This document shows, one piece after another, positions 48,301 to 58,937 of a stretch of DNA of 64,000 bases. Source of the DNA: Cylicocyclus nassatus (taxonomy: Eukaryota; Nematoda; Chromadorea; Rhabditida; Strongylidae); NCBI GenBank assembly GCA_958299035.1, contig CATQJL010000223.1:82043322-82107321 (forward strand), written 5' to 3'. The notes below the pieces were generated by a model. The model was not told the DNA's origin, did no database searches, and was given only the letters and a program-made list of their open reading frames with translations. Position 1 is the stretch's first letter; every line of letters begins with the position of its first letter. A program made the translations under genes and the position numbers.

Positions 48301-48586
48301 TGTTTGCACTCTGCTTGAACTCTGCTTTTGATCCCAACGCTCGCTGTATCACTTTTCAAAACCAGTCAGTCTATATCCATATTAAAAGAGTTCAAAAATC
48401 AAAGCAGATAGTCAGAGAACAGAAATATGAAATTCAATGGGAGTGTACTATCGGAGCGATAGAGAACAAAATTAGGAAACTTTCGAATTTGTTACTTATC
48501 TCGTTCATTTTCAGATAATCAATCGATTAGATGATCCAATCCCCGAATACTTCAAAGATCCCAACTTCCTAGAGCGACTTGAGTAA
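42348..48586 (+). CDS. pros-1: Prospero-family homeodomain transcription factor
   Basis: Thirteen coding exons join in phase: 42348-42545, 42969-43103, 44481-44546, 44642-45028, 45090-45182, 45241-45394, 45452-45564, 45618-45701, 45759-45907, 45962-46114, 47905-48049, 48105-48212 and 48515-48586 (TAA), about 618 residues. The last four encode the homeo-Prospero domain (about residues 460-618): [42 protein letters not shown], then [14 protein letters not shown] and the terminal [15 protein letters not shown]. This atypical DNA-binding domain is found in fly Prospero, vertebrate PROX1 and C. elegans PROS-1, which control neural and glial fates. Upstream are His/Gln-rich, acidic and Pro-rich regions and a PKKKRSK nuclear-localisation motif. 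The start is the first ATG after a GAATTTCAG acceptor at 42340; more upstream coding is possible. Introns 2 and 10 are 1.4 and 1.8 kb. Confidence 0.97.
44087..44187 (+). repeat. Paired mono-G runs in pros-1 intron 2 (G13 and G12)
   Basis: G13 at 44087-44099 and G12 at 44176-44187, with GGGCGGGGGAGGA just before the second. Four G blocks in this spacing fit a G-quadruplex pattern on the sense strand. Confidence 0.95.
46874..46885 (+). repeat. Mono-G run (G12) in pros-1 intron 10
   Basis: Twelve G on the sense strand, between the two GC-rich intronic segments. Confidence 0.95.
47353..47363 (+). repeat. Mono-G run (G11) in pros-1 intron 10
   Basis: Eleven G followed by GGGG and GGGGG blocks, again a quadruplex-like pattern on the sense strand. 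Confidence 0.95.
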
Positions 48587-49260
48587 CTTCATTCATGTGT
48601 TAATATAGATATCATTCATTATATTCATAGTGCTTGTAGCTGAGCACTCTTCTCATTCATCTCTATGCATAATTGTCGCTGTGATGATTCTCTATTTTAT
48701 ATCTTCCTGCTTTATCACTTCCTTTATCGTCCATAATCAGCTTTATATCATGTTTTTTTTTCCTTCAAAGAAAATGTCTAAGTCATTCGATGTGCAATCG
48801 ATGCAAGATCGATCGGATCAATCATCAGATAATATTCTAGCGTTATTTTTTTGTCTATCTCGTATATAGGTTGTTCAATCACCATTGTGCCTAATATCGA
48901 TCTTCTGTAATTTTTTCAATCAATTTGTTTTGTATTTGAACGTATTGTATTTTTTCTTTCCATTTTATCATGTGAGTTTGCACTTCGTAAGCATTCCTCT
49001 GTACAGTATCTTATCTTAATTAACACATTTGTTTAATTTTTCGTTTTATGTATTTTCTTACAAGCAAAGAATCAAATAGTGTATCTAATCTGCATCTGCT
49101 ATCTCGTAGATGTAGAAGAGTAGGTTCATTCATTAATATAAATTTTTTTACTTTGAAAATTTGTTTAAAGTAAGGTCACTTCAATTTTTGTTTACGTGCA
49201 TGTATTCCAGTGTAATTATGCGAGTTTGTTATATGCATCAATAAAAATGAATAAAATATA
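48587..49260 (+). other. pros-1: pros-1 3' UTR with tandem poly(A) signals
   Basis: About 650 bp of AT-rich sequence follows the TAA. Two AATAAA signals occur at 49240-49245 and 49250-49255, a plausible transcript end. A short hairpin (CCGGTAG/CTACCGG) lies just beyond at 49276-49293. Confidence 0.6.
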
Positions 49261-49293
49261 GGAATTATTGAATGACCGGTAGTAACCTACCGG

Positions 49294-50820
49294 ATATCTC
49301 CGTCAGGTTGGTCATAATGAAACAAATGAGAAGTTAGATAACCGCCAAAAAAATACAAAATTTCATAAATTCGCGACGTTTTTTAGATTTTTACTTCTTT
49401 GCGATGAATACCTGTGCAAGGAGTTTGCATTTTTCGAGAATGATTTTTCCAATTTTTCTTTGCTAATTGTAAGTAAATTTTTTCGCCAAAAGCTAAAAAT
49501 AGGCGCGTTCGGCTTTTGCAGTTTTCGATTTTGAAGATCACAAATTTTCTCAGGACCAGAAGGTATCTTGCATCGCATTGTCAAAGTCAGGGCTCAGCAG
49601 GAGGTGTCATTTGGGAGCTACAGAAATTTACGAATGACCTTTTGTGGATCTGTGGAAGTGCGGCTTATAATCTACAGCGGAACTGAGTAGATAAAAGTGA
49701 GAAAAAAAACAGAAAATTGAGGATAAAATAACAGAAGGCAATGCCTTAGGGGTCGAAACTTGGCCTAAAGTGAGTTCTCACATATAGAGCTTAAAATGAA
49801 GAATAGATTTATGTAAAAATTCTCGAAAAACTATGTTTTCATTCACATAATTTTTTCACATTTTCTCATGCTTATCTTTTCCTCATCGTCGCCAAGCTCT
49901 ACACCAAATGTGATAGCTCAGTATTGCTTAATCCTTGTAAACAAACTGCTTGTTCATCTTTTTTCATATAGATCATGTCTTAACACGTTAGAAATTTTGT
50001 GAACACAAGTTGATGCACTGATCGTGTTTGTAACATGTTAATTAACCCGTTAGTGGTCGAATGACGCTAGAGCCTCAAATTCGCGCTTACTATTTATGTG
50101 TAAGAATTGTGCTTGCTATCCTATCGGATCCGAAAATATCCTTCGAAAACTTTACGGTTTTCTTTTTGCTTCTCCTCCTGAAAACGATATTTGGCGTGTG
50201 GAGGCACCACCTCTGCTGAGCCTCGGTCAAAGTTGCGTCTCTTTGGTGGTCCGTATGGTCGAGTTTTCGGTCGTTTTATAAATTAGTCGTTTCTATTCTC
50301 TTTCCCATCTCTTTGAGAAGCAAGTTTTGAGGCAAGATGCGTAATTCGTTGAAAAGTGATATTGCTTTTGTGGTGAACTTATTAATTTCGTTGGAAAGCT
50401 GGTACATGATGGTCAATCTCTTAGCTTCAAAATGTGGAACGTATAGAAGGCAAAAAGCATTTTTGACACTTGCTGAATTTTTTTTTATAAAGAAGTTGTT
50501 ATTTTGTAGGTTTCTACGCCGGTTAAAATAGGCTTTGCACATCAGTATGAGACAAGAACGAATTGGCTTGCTCCAAAAGACCATGGGTCAGGCAGCATGT
50601 CCCCTAAACAAGACTTTTCGTGGAACGAGCAGGAGATCCTGCAATGGTCGCTGCACAAGGCAAAACGGTGGATGATACTATGTCTTCTCGTTGATTTCTT
50701 TAGCAGCGGCCAAGATTGGTACAGATTTATTCCACAATATACAAACTGACTGACGTTTGGGCGAACTCGCCTTCTTCAGAGTTTGAAAAGTTGAAAACAC
50801 ATATGTGAACTATCCTATAG
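49294..50820. other. No supported gene
   Basis: Intergenic, AT-rich. Short overlapping frames at 50096-50584 on both strands have no family or splice support. Confidence 0.45.
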
Positions 50821-51100
50821 GAGCCTGCAGGACGCGAGAGTCGGGCGTGCGTACGGCCATTGCGCACGTCAGATGCGCGTCCGACAACTCAGGTAGGTAC
50901 CAGACTTATCCTGTTCAACAGGTTTAGTCGGTTCACCACCTTTTCTGTTGGACAGTGTAGTGATTTGACTTGTGAACCGAACGAACCGGTTGAAGCGGAT
51001 AGGTTTGGCACCTGCCTTAGTGACATCAGACGTGAGACGACGTGACGTGCGCGGCGCAATGGCCGTACGCACGTCCGACTCTCGCGATCCTGCAGTCCTC
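50821..51100. mobile_element. Short CCTGCAGG MITE (280 bp)
   Basis: Ends GAGCCTGCAGGACGCGAGAG and the complementary GACTCTCGCGATCCTGCAG, with GTGCGTACGGCCATTGCGC inside, match the arms of the element at 9206-9958. Flanks read TATAG and TATAT. The interior also folds back (GTCGGTTCACC with GGTTGAAGC-type pairing). It is a deletion derivative of the larger family member. Confidence 0.9.
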
Positions 51101-51941
51101 TATATCAAACAGCTTGTCGGCTGCAGAAAAGAGCCCAACCTTTAGCCCAGGATTTACGTAGTCGAACTTGGATTCTGATGATTCTATGCGCAACCAATCG
51201 CATCGTCCGAACAAATTTTTGTTGCAGGAAAGACCCAGAAGACGAGTCGGGTGTGTTCTGCTTGATAAAATATGGCTCCATGCGGCAAACGAGTGTCCCA
51301 AGATCTAATGAGGAGGTACTGTGTAGTATCCAACGTACTCGTACCTTACCCCAACAAATTATGACTTGTCTCGCTCTTTTACATATCATGTGAACGGTGC
51401 TTGTTATAGAACCGTTGATTTGAAAAAAAACGGTTGAAAATCTGACGGCAAGGTGGCAGAAAGTTTACTCGACATTGGGACAAACATCTTTGACTGATTT
51501 CTGACGAAATTTTGTCGTTTCAAAACAAAACATGACCAACTTATGAAACGACTTAATAATTCTCCTGGCTAGAACTCCAAATAGAAAATCGCTAAACACT
51601 CAAGTACATGGAATTTCATCGTAAATTTGAAACTAAAACTTTGCAGAACATACGACGCACCGATGTCGTATTGTCGTGTGTGTTGAGCTGATTTTTGAGG
51701 GATAATGGAAAACGATCGTGAATTCAAAAGCGAACAAATACTTTGAAGTTTTCAGTAGTGAAGGCGTTTTGTAAATGTTTTTGTAAGTGCCTTGCGAAGA
51801 AAATTTGCGGGAAATGATTAATGATGTATTTGTTAGCTCACTCGCTTGCTCGTGAAAAAAAAATAAATTTTGTAATCTCTGCACAAAGAGCGCAAGGTGC
51901 CAGAATCGCTCGTTTTACCTTTCAAAAAATTCTATTCTAAT
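51101..51941. other. No supported gene
   Basis: Intergenic between the MITE and the small minus-strand reading frame. Overlapping short frames at 51105-51393 are unsupported. Confidence 0.45.
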
Positions 51942-52195
51942 TCATAAAGTTAATGGATGAGCATCGACTTCTTTTTCTTTGATAACATGGCATGCATCTT
52001 GTAGAGCGTCAGAAACTTTGATGCTACTTTTCCAGAACTCAAAGAATTTGTAAAGGAGGCGAGGACGGATTTGAAAGCGCTGAAAATCTGAAAATTTTAA
52101 TAATGGTGAGATTGATTTGGAATTGGTATGTAAAAGTAGAAAGCTAAAATGAACCCCTTGTAGATCTGCCTTCGTAACTTCCCATGACATCATGG
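51942..52195 (-). CDS. Small reading frame downstream of the phosphatase, possible operon partner
   Basis: A GTTGTTTCAG acceptor lies two bases before ATG at 52193, about 100 bp after the phosphatase stop on the same strand; that spacing and site are typical of nematode operon genes receiving a spliced leader. The frame begins MMSWEVTKADLQG. It can stay unspliced (83 codons), or a GTTCAT intron starting at 52154 can end at either of two CAG acceptors eight bases apart, giving tails that end in HVIKEKEVDAHPLTL or in MLSKKKKSMLIH. I do not recognise the product. A 3' extension of the phosphatase is less likely because the phases do not match. Confidence 0.35.
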
Positions 52196-52297
52196 CTGAA
52201 ACAACTCCGGAAAATTTATCGAAAATAAAACGAGCACGAACAAGAATGTTATGAAGGCTGTTTTTGTAAGGTGAGCTTTTCTCTTTCTGCTTAATAT

Positions 52298-55200
52298 TTA
52301 CACAGGATATGCCATTGCATTTCTTCCTATGCCTGGTTTGACAATATCCAGTGATTTTGGTTCTCCTTCATCCATTCGGTAGCGAACTACAGAAGCCTAA
52401 AATAAGCGATAAGTCAGGAATTCTGACATGAGTCTTGTGGGCGCGGTCGCGTTGCGGTGATCATGATCTAGCGATGATACATACATTCAGTCCTTGGAAA
52501 GTGACAGCAGCAGCGCAATTTCTAAAATTGTCCAAATAAGCCACCGCTGAAACGATAGTTAAAGCTTCTTTCGGATAGTTTAGAAATCCTTCATCGACCT
52601 GAAGAATAAGCAAACCTTTTTTTCTGTTATTCAGTCGAATTAATAATTGCTCACCAACTGTCGCCCGCGTACGATAAGTGCCAGGTTGTTCGCTTTACAG
52701 AATGATGTACACTGAGCCTCAGTGAAAGTTGGGATACCATCGTCAGTTGTCACTGGGTTTGCTTCTAATTTCATTACGGTCCAGGCAGCTTCCTGAAATA
52801 TGTTTATTGTAGTCCTGGAACACTTAGTTTCAATTTAAGTGCCCCTCTAGCGTGTAGCTCTGCATCCGCAGCGCGAAGACCTTGCGTTTCGAGCTCACTG
52901 TTCAGGCCAAACCCGGCCGCGAACGAACGGGTCATATCGCAAGAGAAAACTGTTAAGTAAGGAGGAGGAGAGGGGGGGTAATCCAAAAAAAGAGTGATTG
53001 CTAGAACCTCACCATACACAGTGTTTTATCCAGCTGAGACATGGCTGATCTTGAGCAGGTGCGCAGTGCTGCCAATCCATGTTCTCGTATTGCAGGACCG
53101 GGTCCTCCAGGAAGACATAGAATTTTTGAACCGATCATAGCTCCAACTGGCATTTGAGCGACTGTACGCTGAAATGTAATGTGCTGCATACAGTCAATGT
53201 AAGGTCGACTGCACGAAATCGCCTGGGTCGCTGTAGGCTAAACGCACGCGAGGTGCCTGTAAACGCGGCTGCCGATTACGGGCGCTATGCCTTATGCGCG
53301 CGAATGCCCATGTTAGCCCTCAAAAGACACGCGCGCGGTGTTCATTCCGGGCGATTCCGTGCAGTCAACTACAGGGTGTCCCAAAAAGATGTGCACACTG
53401 TTTGATTTTGACTAACTCTTTTATTATGAGGTCTTTCGAGAAGCGGTAAGCGCCATTTTGTAGAGCTGGCTTGAACTTAGATTTACAGTGTAGAGCGAAT
53501 CATCGACCGCTCTTCGTTACTGTAGGAATACGGTAGAAACTTGGAACATATGGTGTCAATGTGGAAAAAGCTGCCGTTTCAAAAATTTTCAAAAAGATGT
53601 GAAAACTTGTGTAATAGGGTTTTTAGGGACGCTGAGTTCAATACTCAACTATTCTCAGGATTGCGAAGCTTTCTAAACGGTGTAACCGCACTTTTTTGGA
53701 ACATTGAAAAAATGGCCGCTACTGCTTACCTCGCATAACTCTTCAGTGAAACATCATAATAGATTGGGAACTTTACAGTTAGAATCAGCAACTCTAATTG
53801 GCCTAGTGTAAAAGTCTTCAGGCTGTTTTGATTCCTTTCTGTGGCAAAATATGGCCTTTCATTGCCAAAACCCTCTTTCAAGTTTCTACCGTAATCCTAC
53901 AGTAACGAAGGGCGGTCGGTGATTCGCTCAATACTGCAAATCTAAGTTGAAGCCAGCCCTACAAATTGGCGCTTACCGCTTCTCGAAAGACCTCATAATA
54001 AGAGAGTTATTTCAAATCAAACAGTGTGCACATCTTTTTGGGACACCCTGTATATCTATTGCATATTCTTTTTCGGTCTTGATATCTCAAAATTTAGAAA
54101 GAATGGTTTGCGCGACTTACATAATCGTGAGATCAGTCAAAAGATGATCACTATCAGCTCAAGAATATTTGTTGAACAGTGCATCACTTCGGCTTTCGCG
54201 AAGCCCTATCGTGCGCTTTACTTCTGTTCTCAGACTGGTAAAATGTTGCTCAGACTGCTTTGAATCGCCGATCAATGTTGGCCATTACGAGTAGAAAAAG
54301 TTTTCTCTGCGTATGCGCGTTTTGTCCAACTACCCCTTCCAGCATCTTCTTCCCAAAAGGCTTGGCTTTTTTATTACACTTTGAACGGAGCTCTATGGTG
54401 CTGATTTCTGAATCAGGCAAACCTACCTATAACTTGGCTGCAGCGGCGCCCAAGATTGCCCTTTCGGGCGGGGGGGGGGGGGGGGAGAAAGAGAAAGAGG
54501 AGCTGAGACAAAAATTTTCGGTCAAAGGTGCGTGGCATGAGCACCACTAAAAAAACTTTTTGGGATGCTTCTCAAATTTTTTGCAGGGCCAGAATCCCGA
54601 AATTTTCGAAAGACAATATTCCAGCCGTCCATAACTCATCGTAGACGCATTTTAAACAGAAGATAGAGCTTATCATCAGTCTCTTAAAGTAACGAACACC
54701 ATGCATTTTCAGCCTGCAAGTGTTGGACTTGAAGGCATCTGTTGAATAGGCAGGTCAAGTCGCGCTCGAGATCGCGTGAAGTATGCCCGAGGACAGAAAA
54801 GGGGCTAGCGGCAGGTACATTTTAGAAAATATTTTTTCACAAGGGTAATTGAACTAAAATTCTAACAATTTCCAGTTATCTACAAGAATACATGTCACAT
54901 CCCCTAGCGTGTTATTATCAAGTAATGATAATTAAGATTAATTGTTTCATCAGCAAAGCTTACCATAACCTGATCAGAGACTTTTAGCACCGAGTCTCGT
55001 GGAACTTTTCTTCTGAATAACCACTCATCCAAGCCCAAACTCTAGAATAAAATTTCTGTTCTGTCCACTTAAGGCCTCGGACAGAGTTCAAGCGATTTTA
55101 TCGTCGCGATTCAATTGCTACAAAACATGTGTTACGAGTTCATTACATGCCGACCTTCTTGTATTTCGGTTGTGATAGTTAGTCACGATTAGTCGTGTTG

Positions 55201-55813
55201 GAAAACTATCACAACCGAATTACAAGAAGATCGGCATGCAATGAACTCGACCACTTGCTTTTAGCGATTGAATCGCGACGACCAAATCGCGTGAGCTCTG
55301 TCCGAAGCCAAAGAATCAATTTTAACCTTTATCGACCCTGCCTCTTCTAAATGCCCCTTCAACAGGTAAAGCTTGGTTGGATAAAGACATTTCAAGCAGA
55401 AAAGTAATAGAAGGCTTTCTAAGGGTGCTAAAATAACTGCAATTGCTAGTCATTTCTCATCCCAGTAGTTTCGAGATGACTCACCAAAACCTAGGCCGAA
55501 ATAGCATCCAAGGAAAACATAGGTTCTTTGTGGTGGCATACCAGCCAATGACAAAAGCGTTATGAGGGAATCACCTTCTCCATATATAGGACCCATAACC
55601 GTGACTTCTCCCTGATTAAGAGCATTGCAAACTTTGCGATATTTGTGAAAATCCCAAATAGCTCACAGCGAGCTCAATGATTGTTGGTTCCTTCTCCATT
55701 ATGTCGGCGACTCTTGTCAGCAATGAAGTCAAAACTTCTGTTTTAAGGAAAGGTTTTGGACCTTCTGGGTAGAAGTTGAGAATATAGCTCCAGATGTTTT
55801 TTGCGAATGTCTC
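52298..55813 (-). CDS. PP1-like Ser/Thr phosphatase homologue lacking catalytic residues (pseudophosphatase)
   Basis: Nine exons join in phase: 55813-55667, 55611-55485, 55427-55327, 55041-54964, 53168-53018, 52949-52899, 52752-52655, 52598-52485 and 52396-52298 (TAA), about 321 residues, close to PP1 length. The 5' start is unresolved. Alignment to the PPP family is clear from spacing: VTVMGPIYGEGDSLITLL, then YVFLGCYFGLG, LYLLKGHLEE, SKILCLPGGPGP, IVRGRQLVDEGF, and a sheet region AYLDNFRNCAAAV. Active PP1 enzymes have GDxHG, GDxVDRG, RGNHE, a His in the HGG motif and a His in RAHQ; here these read GPIYG, GCYFGLG, KGHLE, PGG and RGRQ. All metal ligands are therefore changed and catalysis is not expected. 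Intact frame and splice sites argue for a maintained non-enzymatic role. MITEs sit in two introns. Confidence 0.9.
53202..53370. mobile_element. 169-bp GC-rich MITE
   Basis: Inverted ends: GGTCGACTGCACGAAATCGC at the left and its near-complement ending CGTGCAGTCAACT at the right. The interior is GC-rich. It abuts the next MITE with no spacer, sharing the junction TA. It lies in intron 4 of the pseudophosphatase gene. Confidence 0.85.
53372..54050. mobile_element. CAGGGTGTCCC MITE, complete copy
   Basis: A 679-bp element with CAGGGTGTCCCAAAAAGATG and the matching right end, TA-flanked, about 160-bp arms. Closest in arrangement to 10166-10832 and the truncated copy ending at 7892. It lies in intron 4 of the pseudophosphatase gene, immediately after the 169-bp MITE. 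Confidence 0.95.
54470..54485 (+). repeat. Mono-G run (G16)
   Basis: Sixteen G on the plus strand within intron 4 of the pseudophosphatase, so C-rich on that gene's sense strand. Confidence 0.95.
55073..55309. mobile_element. 237-bp palindromic MITE
   Basis: Left arm GGCCTCGGACAGAGTTCAAG and the block CGAGTTCATTRCATGCCGA-like text pair with the right arm, apex near 55190 (TAGTCACGATTAGTCGTG). It lies in intron 3 of the pseudophosphatase (55326-55042). Confidence 0.9.
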
Positions 55814-55837
55814 TTAACTTCACATTGTATTACACAG

Positions 55838-55998
55838 CTACAAGAGAATGCTGTCTCACCAAAATTGATGGCACTGGCGTTTATACCAAGGGTCAGATCG
55901 ATGCTAACCTAAACTCGAACTTTGTGACACCGACTGAAACTTGTTATGACCATACATCATCAAGCTGCATCATCTTAGTGGACGGTTGGAATGAATGA
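55838..55998 (+). CDS. Possible last exon of an unknown plus-strand gene
   Basis: A TATTACACAG acceptor at 55837 precedes about 53 open codons to TGA at 55998. The peptide has CCLTKIDGTGVYTKGQ and ETCYDHTSSSCIILV, with four cysteines. It is antisense to the upstream side of the pseudophosphatase. No partner exon or family was recognised; it may be a chance frame. Confidence 0.2.
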
Positions 55999-56905
55999 AC
56001 CATCCTTCTCAAACACTTATAATTCAAAGTGTTGAGTACCGGCTTATTTCGTAGATAAATGAGGTGAATTACGATGTAGTAGTAAGGGGACGATGGTGGA
56101 GAAGGGTAGTGCGGAATAGGGGAAGAGAAAGAGGTGGATTTGCATTGAAGTTTTTTTTTTCACCAATTAAAGGTTAATGTGATTGTCCGTCTGTCGCAAT
56201 AGAACTGGTACCTCTTACCCTTCTCTGCAAGGTACCGCATCATGCCATAAGCATGACTTTCTCTGACATGAGTATCGTAATTGCTCAGATATGTGCTACT
56301 CTACCTCGCCACGTCTATCAGTGGCAGCATTCCATCGACGCGTGCATATCGTCTGTTCAGTAAAGCTTATTGTTAGATGTATCCATGTTCCATAACACTG
56401 TAGAGACGCTATGCCGCCTCAGGCACAGTAAGGCCTAGGAACCATCCAATCATTTGGAGCATTTGCCAAATACGAAGACCGACACAGGGCATCACCTCTA
56501 ATAGCAGCACAAAAGGCATCACCGTGCAATGAAGCTGATTCCTCGCCCTCTATGCAAAAGAAATTAGACGGCATACTGAAGAACTCACGGAACTAGTGCA
56601 AGGGTAAGCATAATGAGGTGAGAAAAACATATTTTCAAAAGATGACGAACTGCGAAGAAAGATACGCGCCTACTTCTGCGTGTATCAACAAATCATCAAG
56701 GAGTCGAAGCCAATGCTGGAACCTAGAAAATTGTTCAGCTCTTACGGAGAAAAAACAGAAACGAGCAAACTTCTCTGAACATTCCAACAGCCAAGAGGTT
56801 CATGGTTGTTCTTTGGCCACTAGGAAAGTCTCTTTTGAGTATAGCCCATTATCCGCCGTCGAACTGCAGAAAGATTGTGGTGAAGTGGTAATTTCGTCAC
56901 TAGTA
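55999..56905. other. No supported gene
   Basis: Frames at 56420-56593 and 56643-56783 look protein-like, but the GTAAGC donor after 56600 leaves them out of phase. A 100-codon plus-strand frame ends inside the next transposon. Confidence 0.4.
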
Positions 56906-58298
56906 AAGTGCGGTTCGTAATTATACGAACACCTCAAATTTTGAAAATTTCTGGACTATCTGGAAGAAACTCCGAAAGCCGTTGGTACCACGCGAAACAC
57001 AGCCGAAAACGGTATGCGATCCACAAGAATGGAAACTGATGTCAATCTTAGGAGTGTTCTTGCGCCTAATGCGAATTTTGAGCGGTTCATAATTATACGA
57101 ACACCTCAAACAAAGGTCTATTTTTCATTCACGAGTGCAATCTTTTGAGTCCAAATTTTTTCTAGAGTTACAGTAATAAAGTCTGAAACATCTGCTACAC
57201 ACTGAACCCAGTGCAGTTCAAAAAAAAACGAGCGTTACTTATTCCAGATGGCTCTAAATGCTTCTGGAGTTTGTGCTCCAAAAACGTCCGTTTTTTTGTG
57301 GTTTATGCAATCTAACTAGCTTTTACCAAGTCTATGAGATAAAATAAGCTCTTTCGATAGATATTTTGTTTGGCGCTCGGAAATCTTTGCATTTTCGTGC
57401 CGTTTTTCAGCCAAGTTCCAACTTTACCCTAGAGTTGGCACGATTTCGAGCCTCAAAACTCAGCTTCTGTCTCGCGCAAACATTTGAGATGAAGCAGCTG
57501 CGCTGTTTGCATGATGATGTACCCGTGCTAAAGTTTTTGGGTTTTTTGCACAATTAGTCTTGATGCTATGGAGCTGAAATCCAAATAAAAGGGGATTGCA
57601 ATAGTAAGAACAGTGGTTTTGGTGAAATGACACCTCCGTAGCCAAAACAAATGCTCCACGTTGCTGATTTATTCTATCCAAATACGCTGTCTTGTGAATT
57701 TCTACATAATATGTGCTTACTTCATTGTAGAGCTTCAGAAGATGAGTTTTGAGGCTCGAAATCGTGCCAACTCCAGGGTAGGGTTGGCGGCTGAAAAAGG
57801 GCACGAAAATGCAAAGATTTTCCGAGCGCCAAACAAAATATTTATCGAAAGAGCTTATTTTATCTCATAGACTTGGTAAAAGCTAGTTAGATTGCGTAAA
57901 CCACAAAAAAACGGACGTTTTTGTAGCACAATGACTCCAAAAGCATTTAGAGCCATCTGGAATAAGTAACCTTCCTCTTTTTAAACGGCACTGGGTTCAG
58001 TGTGTAGCAGATGCTGCAAACTTTGTTACTGTAACCCTAGAAAAAATTTGGACTCGAAAAATTGCACTCGCCAATGAAAAATGGACCTTTGTTTGAGGTG
58101 TTCGTACAATTATGAATCTCTCAAAATTCGCATTAGGCGCAAAAACACTCCTAAGATTGACATCGATTTTCATTCCTATGGATCATATACCGTTTTCGGC
58201 TGTGGTCTTTCGCGTGGTATAACGGCTTGTCGAGTTTCTCCCAAAAAGTCTAAATACTTACAAAATTTTGGGTGTTCGTATAATTATGAACCGCACTT
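56906..58298. mobile_element. 1.39-kb nested fold-back element
   Basis: TA-flanked ends AAGTGCGGTTCGTAATTATA and the complement GAACCGCACTT. The motif TTCATAATTATACGAACACC occurs at the outer end and again about 170 bp inward on each arm, in mirrored positions. Pairing continues to an apex near 57600 through GGCACGATTTCGAGCCTCAA. It looks like one palindromic element inserted in, or extended by, another of the same family. No transposase is encoded. Confidence 0.9.
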
Positions 58299-58937
58299 TA
58301 ATCAACGGCTTTTTGAGTTTCTCCCAAAAAGTCCAAAAACTTATAAAATTTTGGGTCTATGGTCTATGTCCAGCGCTAGAATGGCGCTGGCACGGACAAA
58401 TCTGGACGCACTGCGTAACCATTTCTTTGATTGAAGACTGGCAATTTCTATCGTTATCTCAAAGTGAAGGCATTAATTGCTGATTTCATTACACTGTATA
58501 GATTTATCGTTGCTGTTACTTTTATACTGGTTACATCTGAGTTCAGACCAAATTTCGGCTTAGGCTTATGGACCACCTAAAAAGGGTAGGGACCAAAGGA
58601 TTATTGTTCTACAGTGGGGTCACTTTTGTCGGAATTTAAGTAGTGATTTGCAAACAGTGTTGTCTACAAAGAATTGCAAGCGGATGTTTGGCATCGAAAA
58701 CTTATTTTAGGGTTATGAACAGGGTCAAGCAGGGGTGTAGCACGTCACACCTGGGGATCGTAGAGGGATCAAGAAGAGGGGGGGAAGGTCGTTATCGAGG
58801 TGATAGGGATGTTTGCGATATCATGTCGGTCAACAATGTTTGATAGGCAAACTGTGCAAGATACCTGCACTTATGTTTTGGCCTACCGTCGTACACGCAC
58901 AGTAAGCATATTAAAAAAATTCTAAAAGCAATAGAGC
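58299..58937. other. No supported gene
   Basis: Begins with a decayed echo of the preceding element (CTTTTTGAGTTTCTCCCAAA occurs on both sides of its right edge). The rest is unremarkable. Confidence 0.45.

Noticed and set aside
52655..52949. Longer exon reading through LRAADAELHARGAL in the phosphatase gene
   Set aside because: It hits a stop before the next exon. The GTGAGC donor at 52898 with the AACCCAG acceptor at 52753 restores frame and PP1-like length.
56420..56783. Protein-like segments with LIAAQKASPCNEAD and RRKIRAYFCVYQQIIKE
   Set aside because: The GGGTAAGC donor near 56602 leaves the second segment out of phase, and no other join works.
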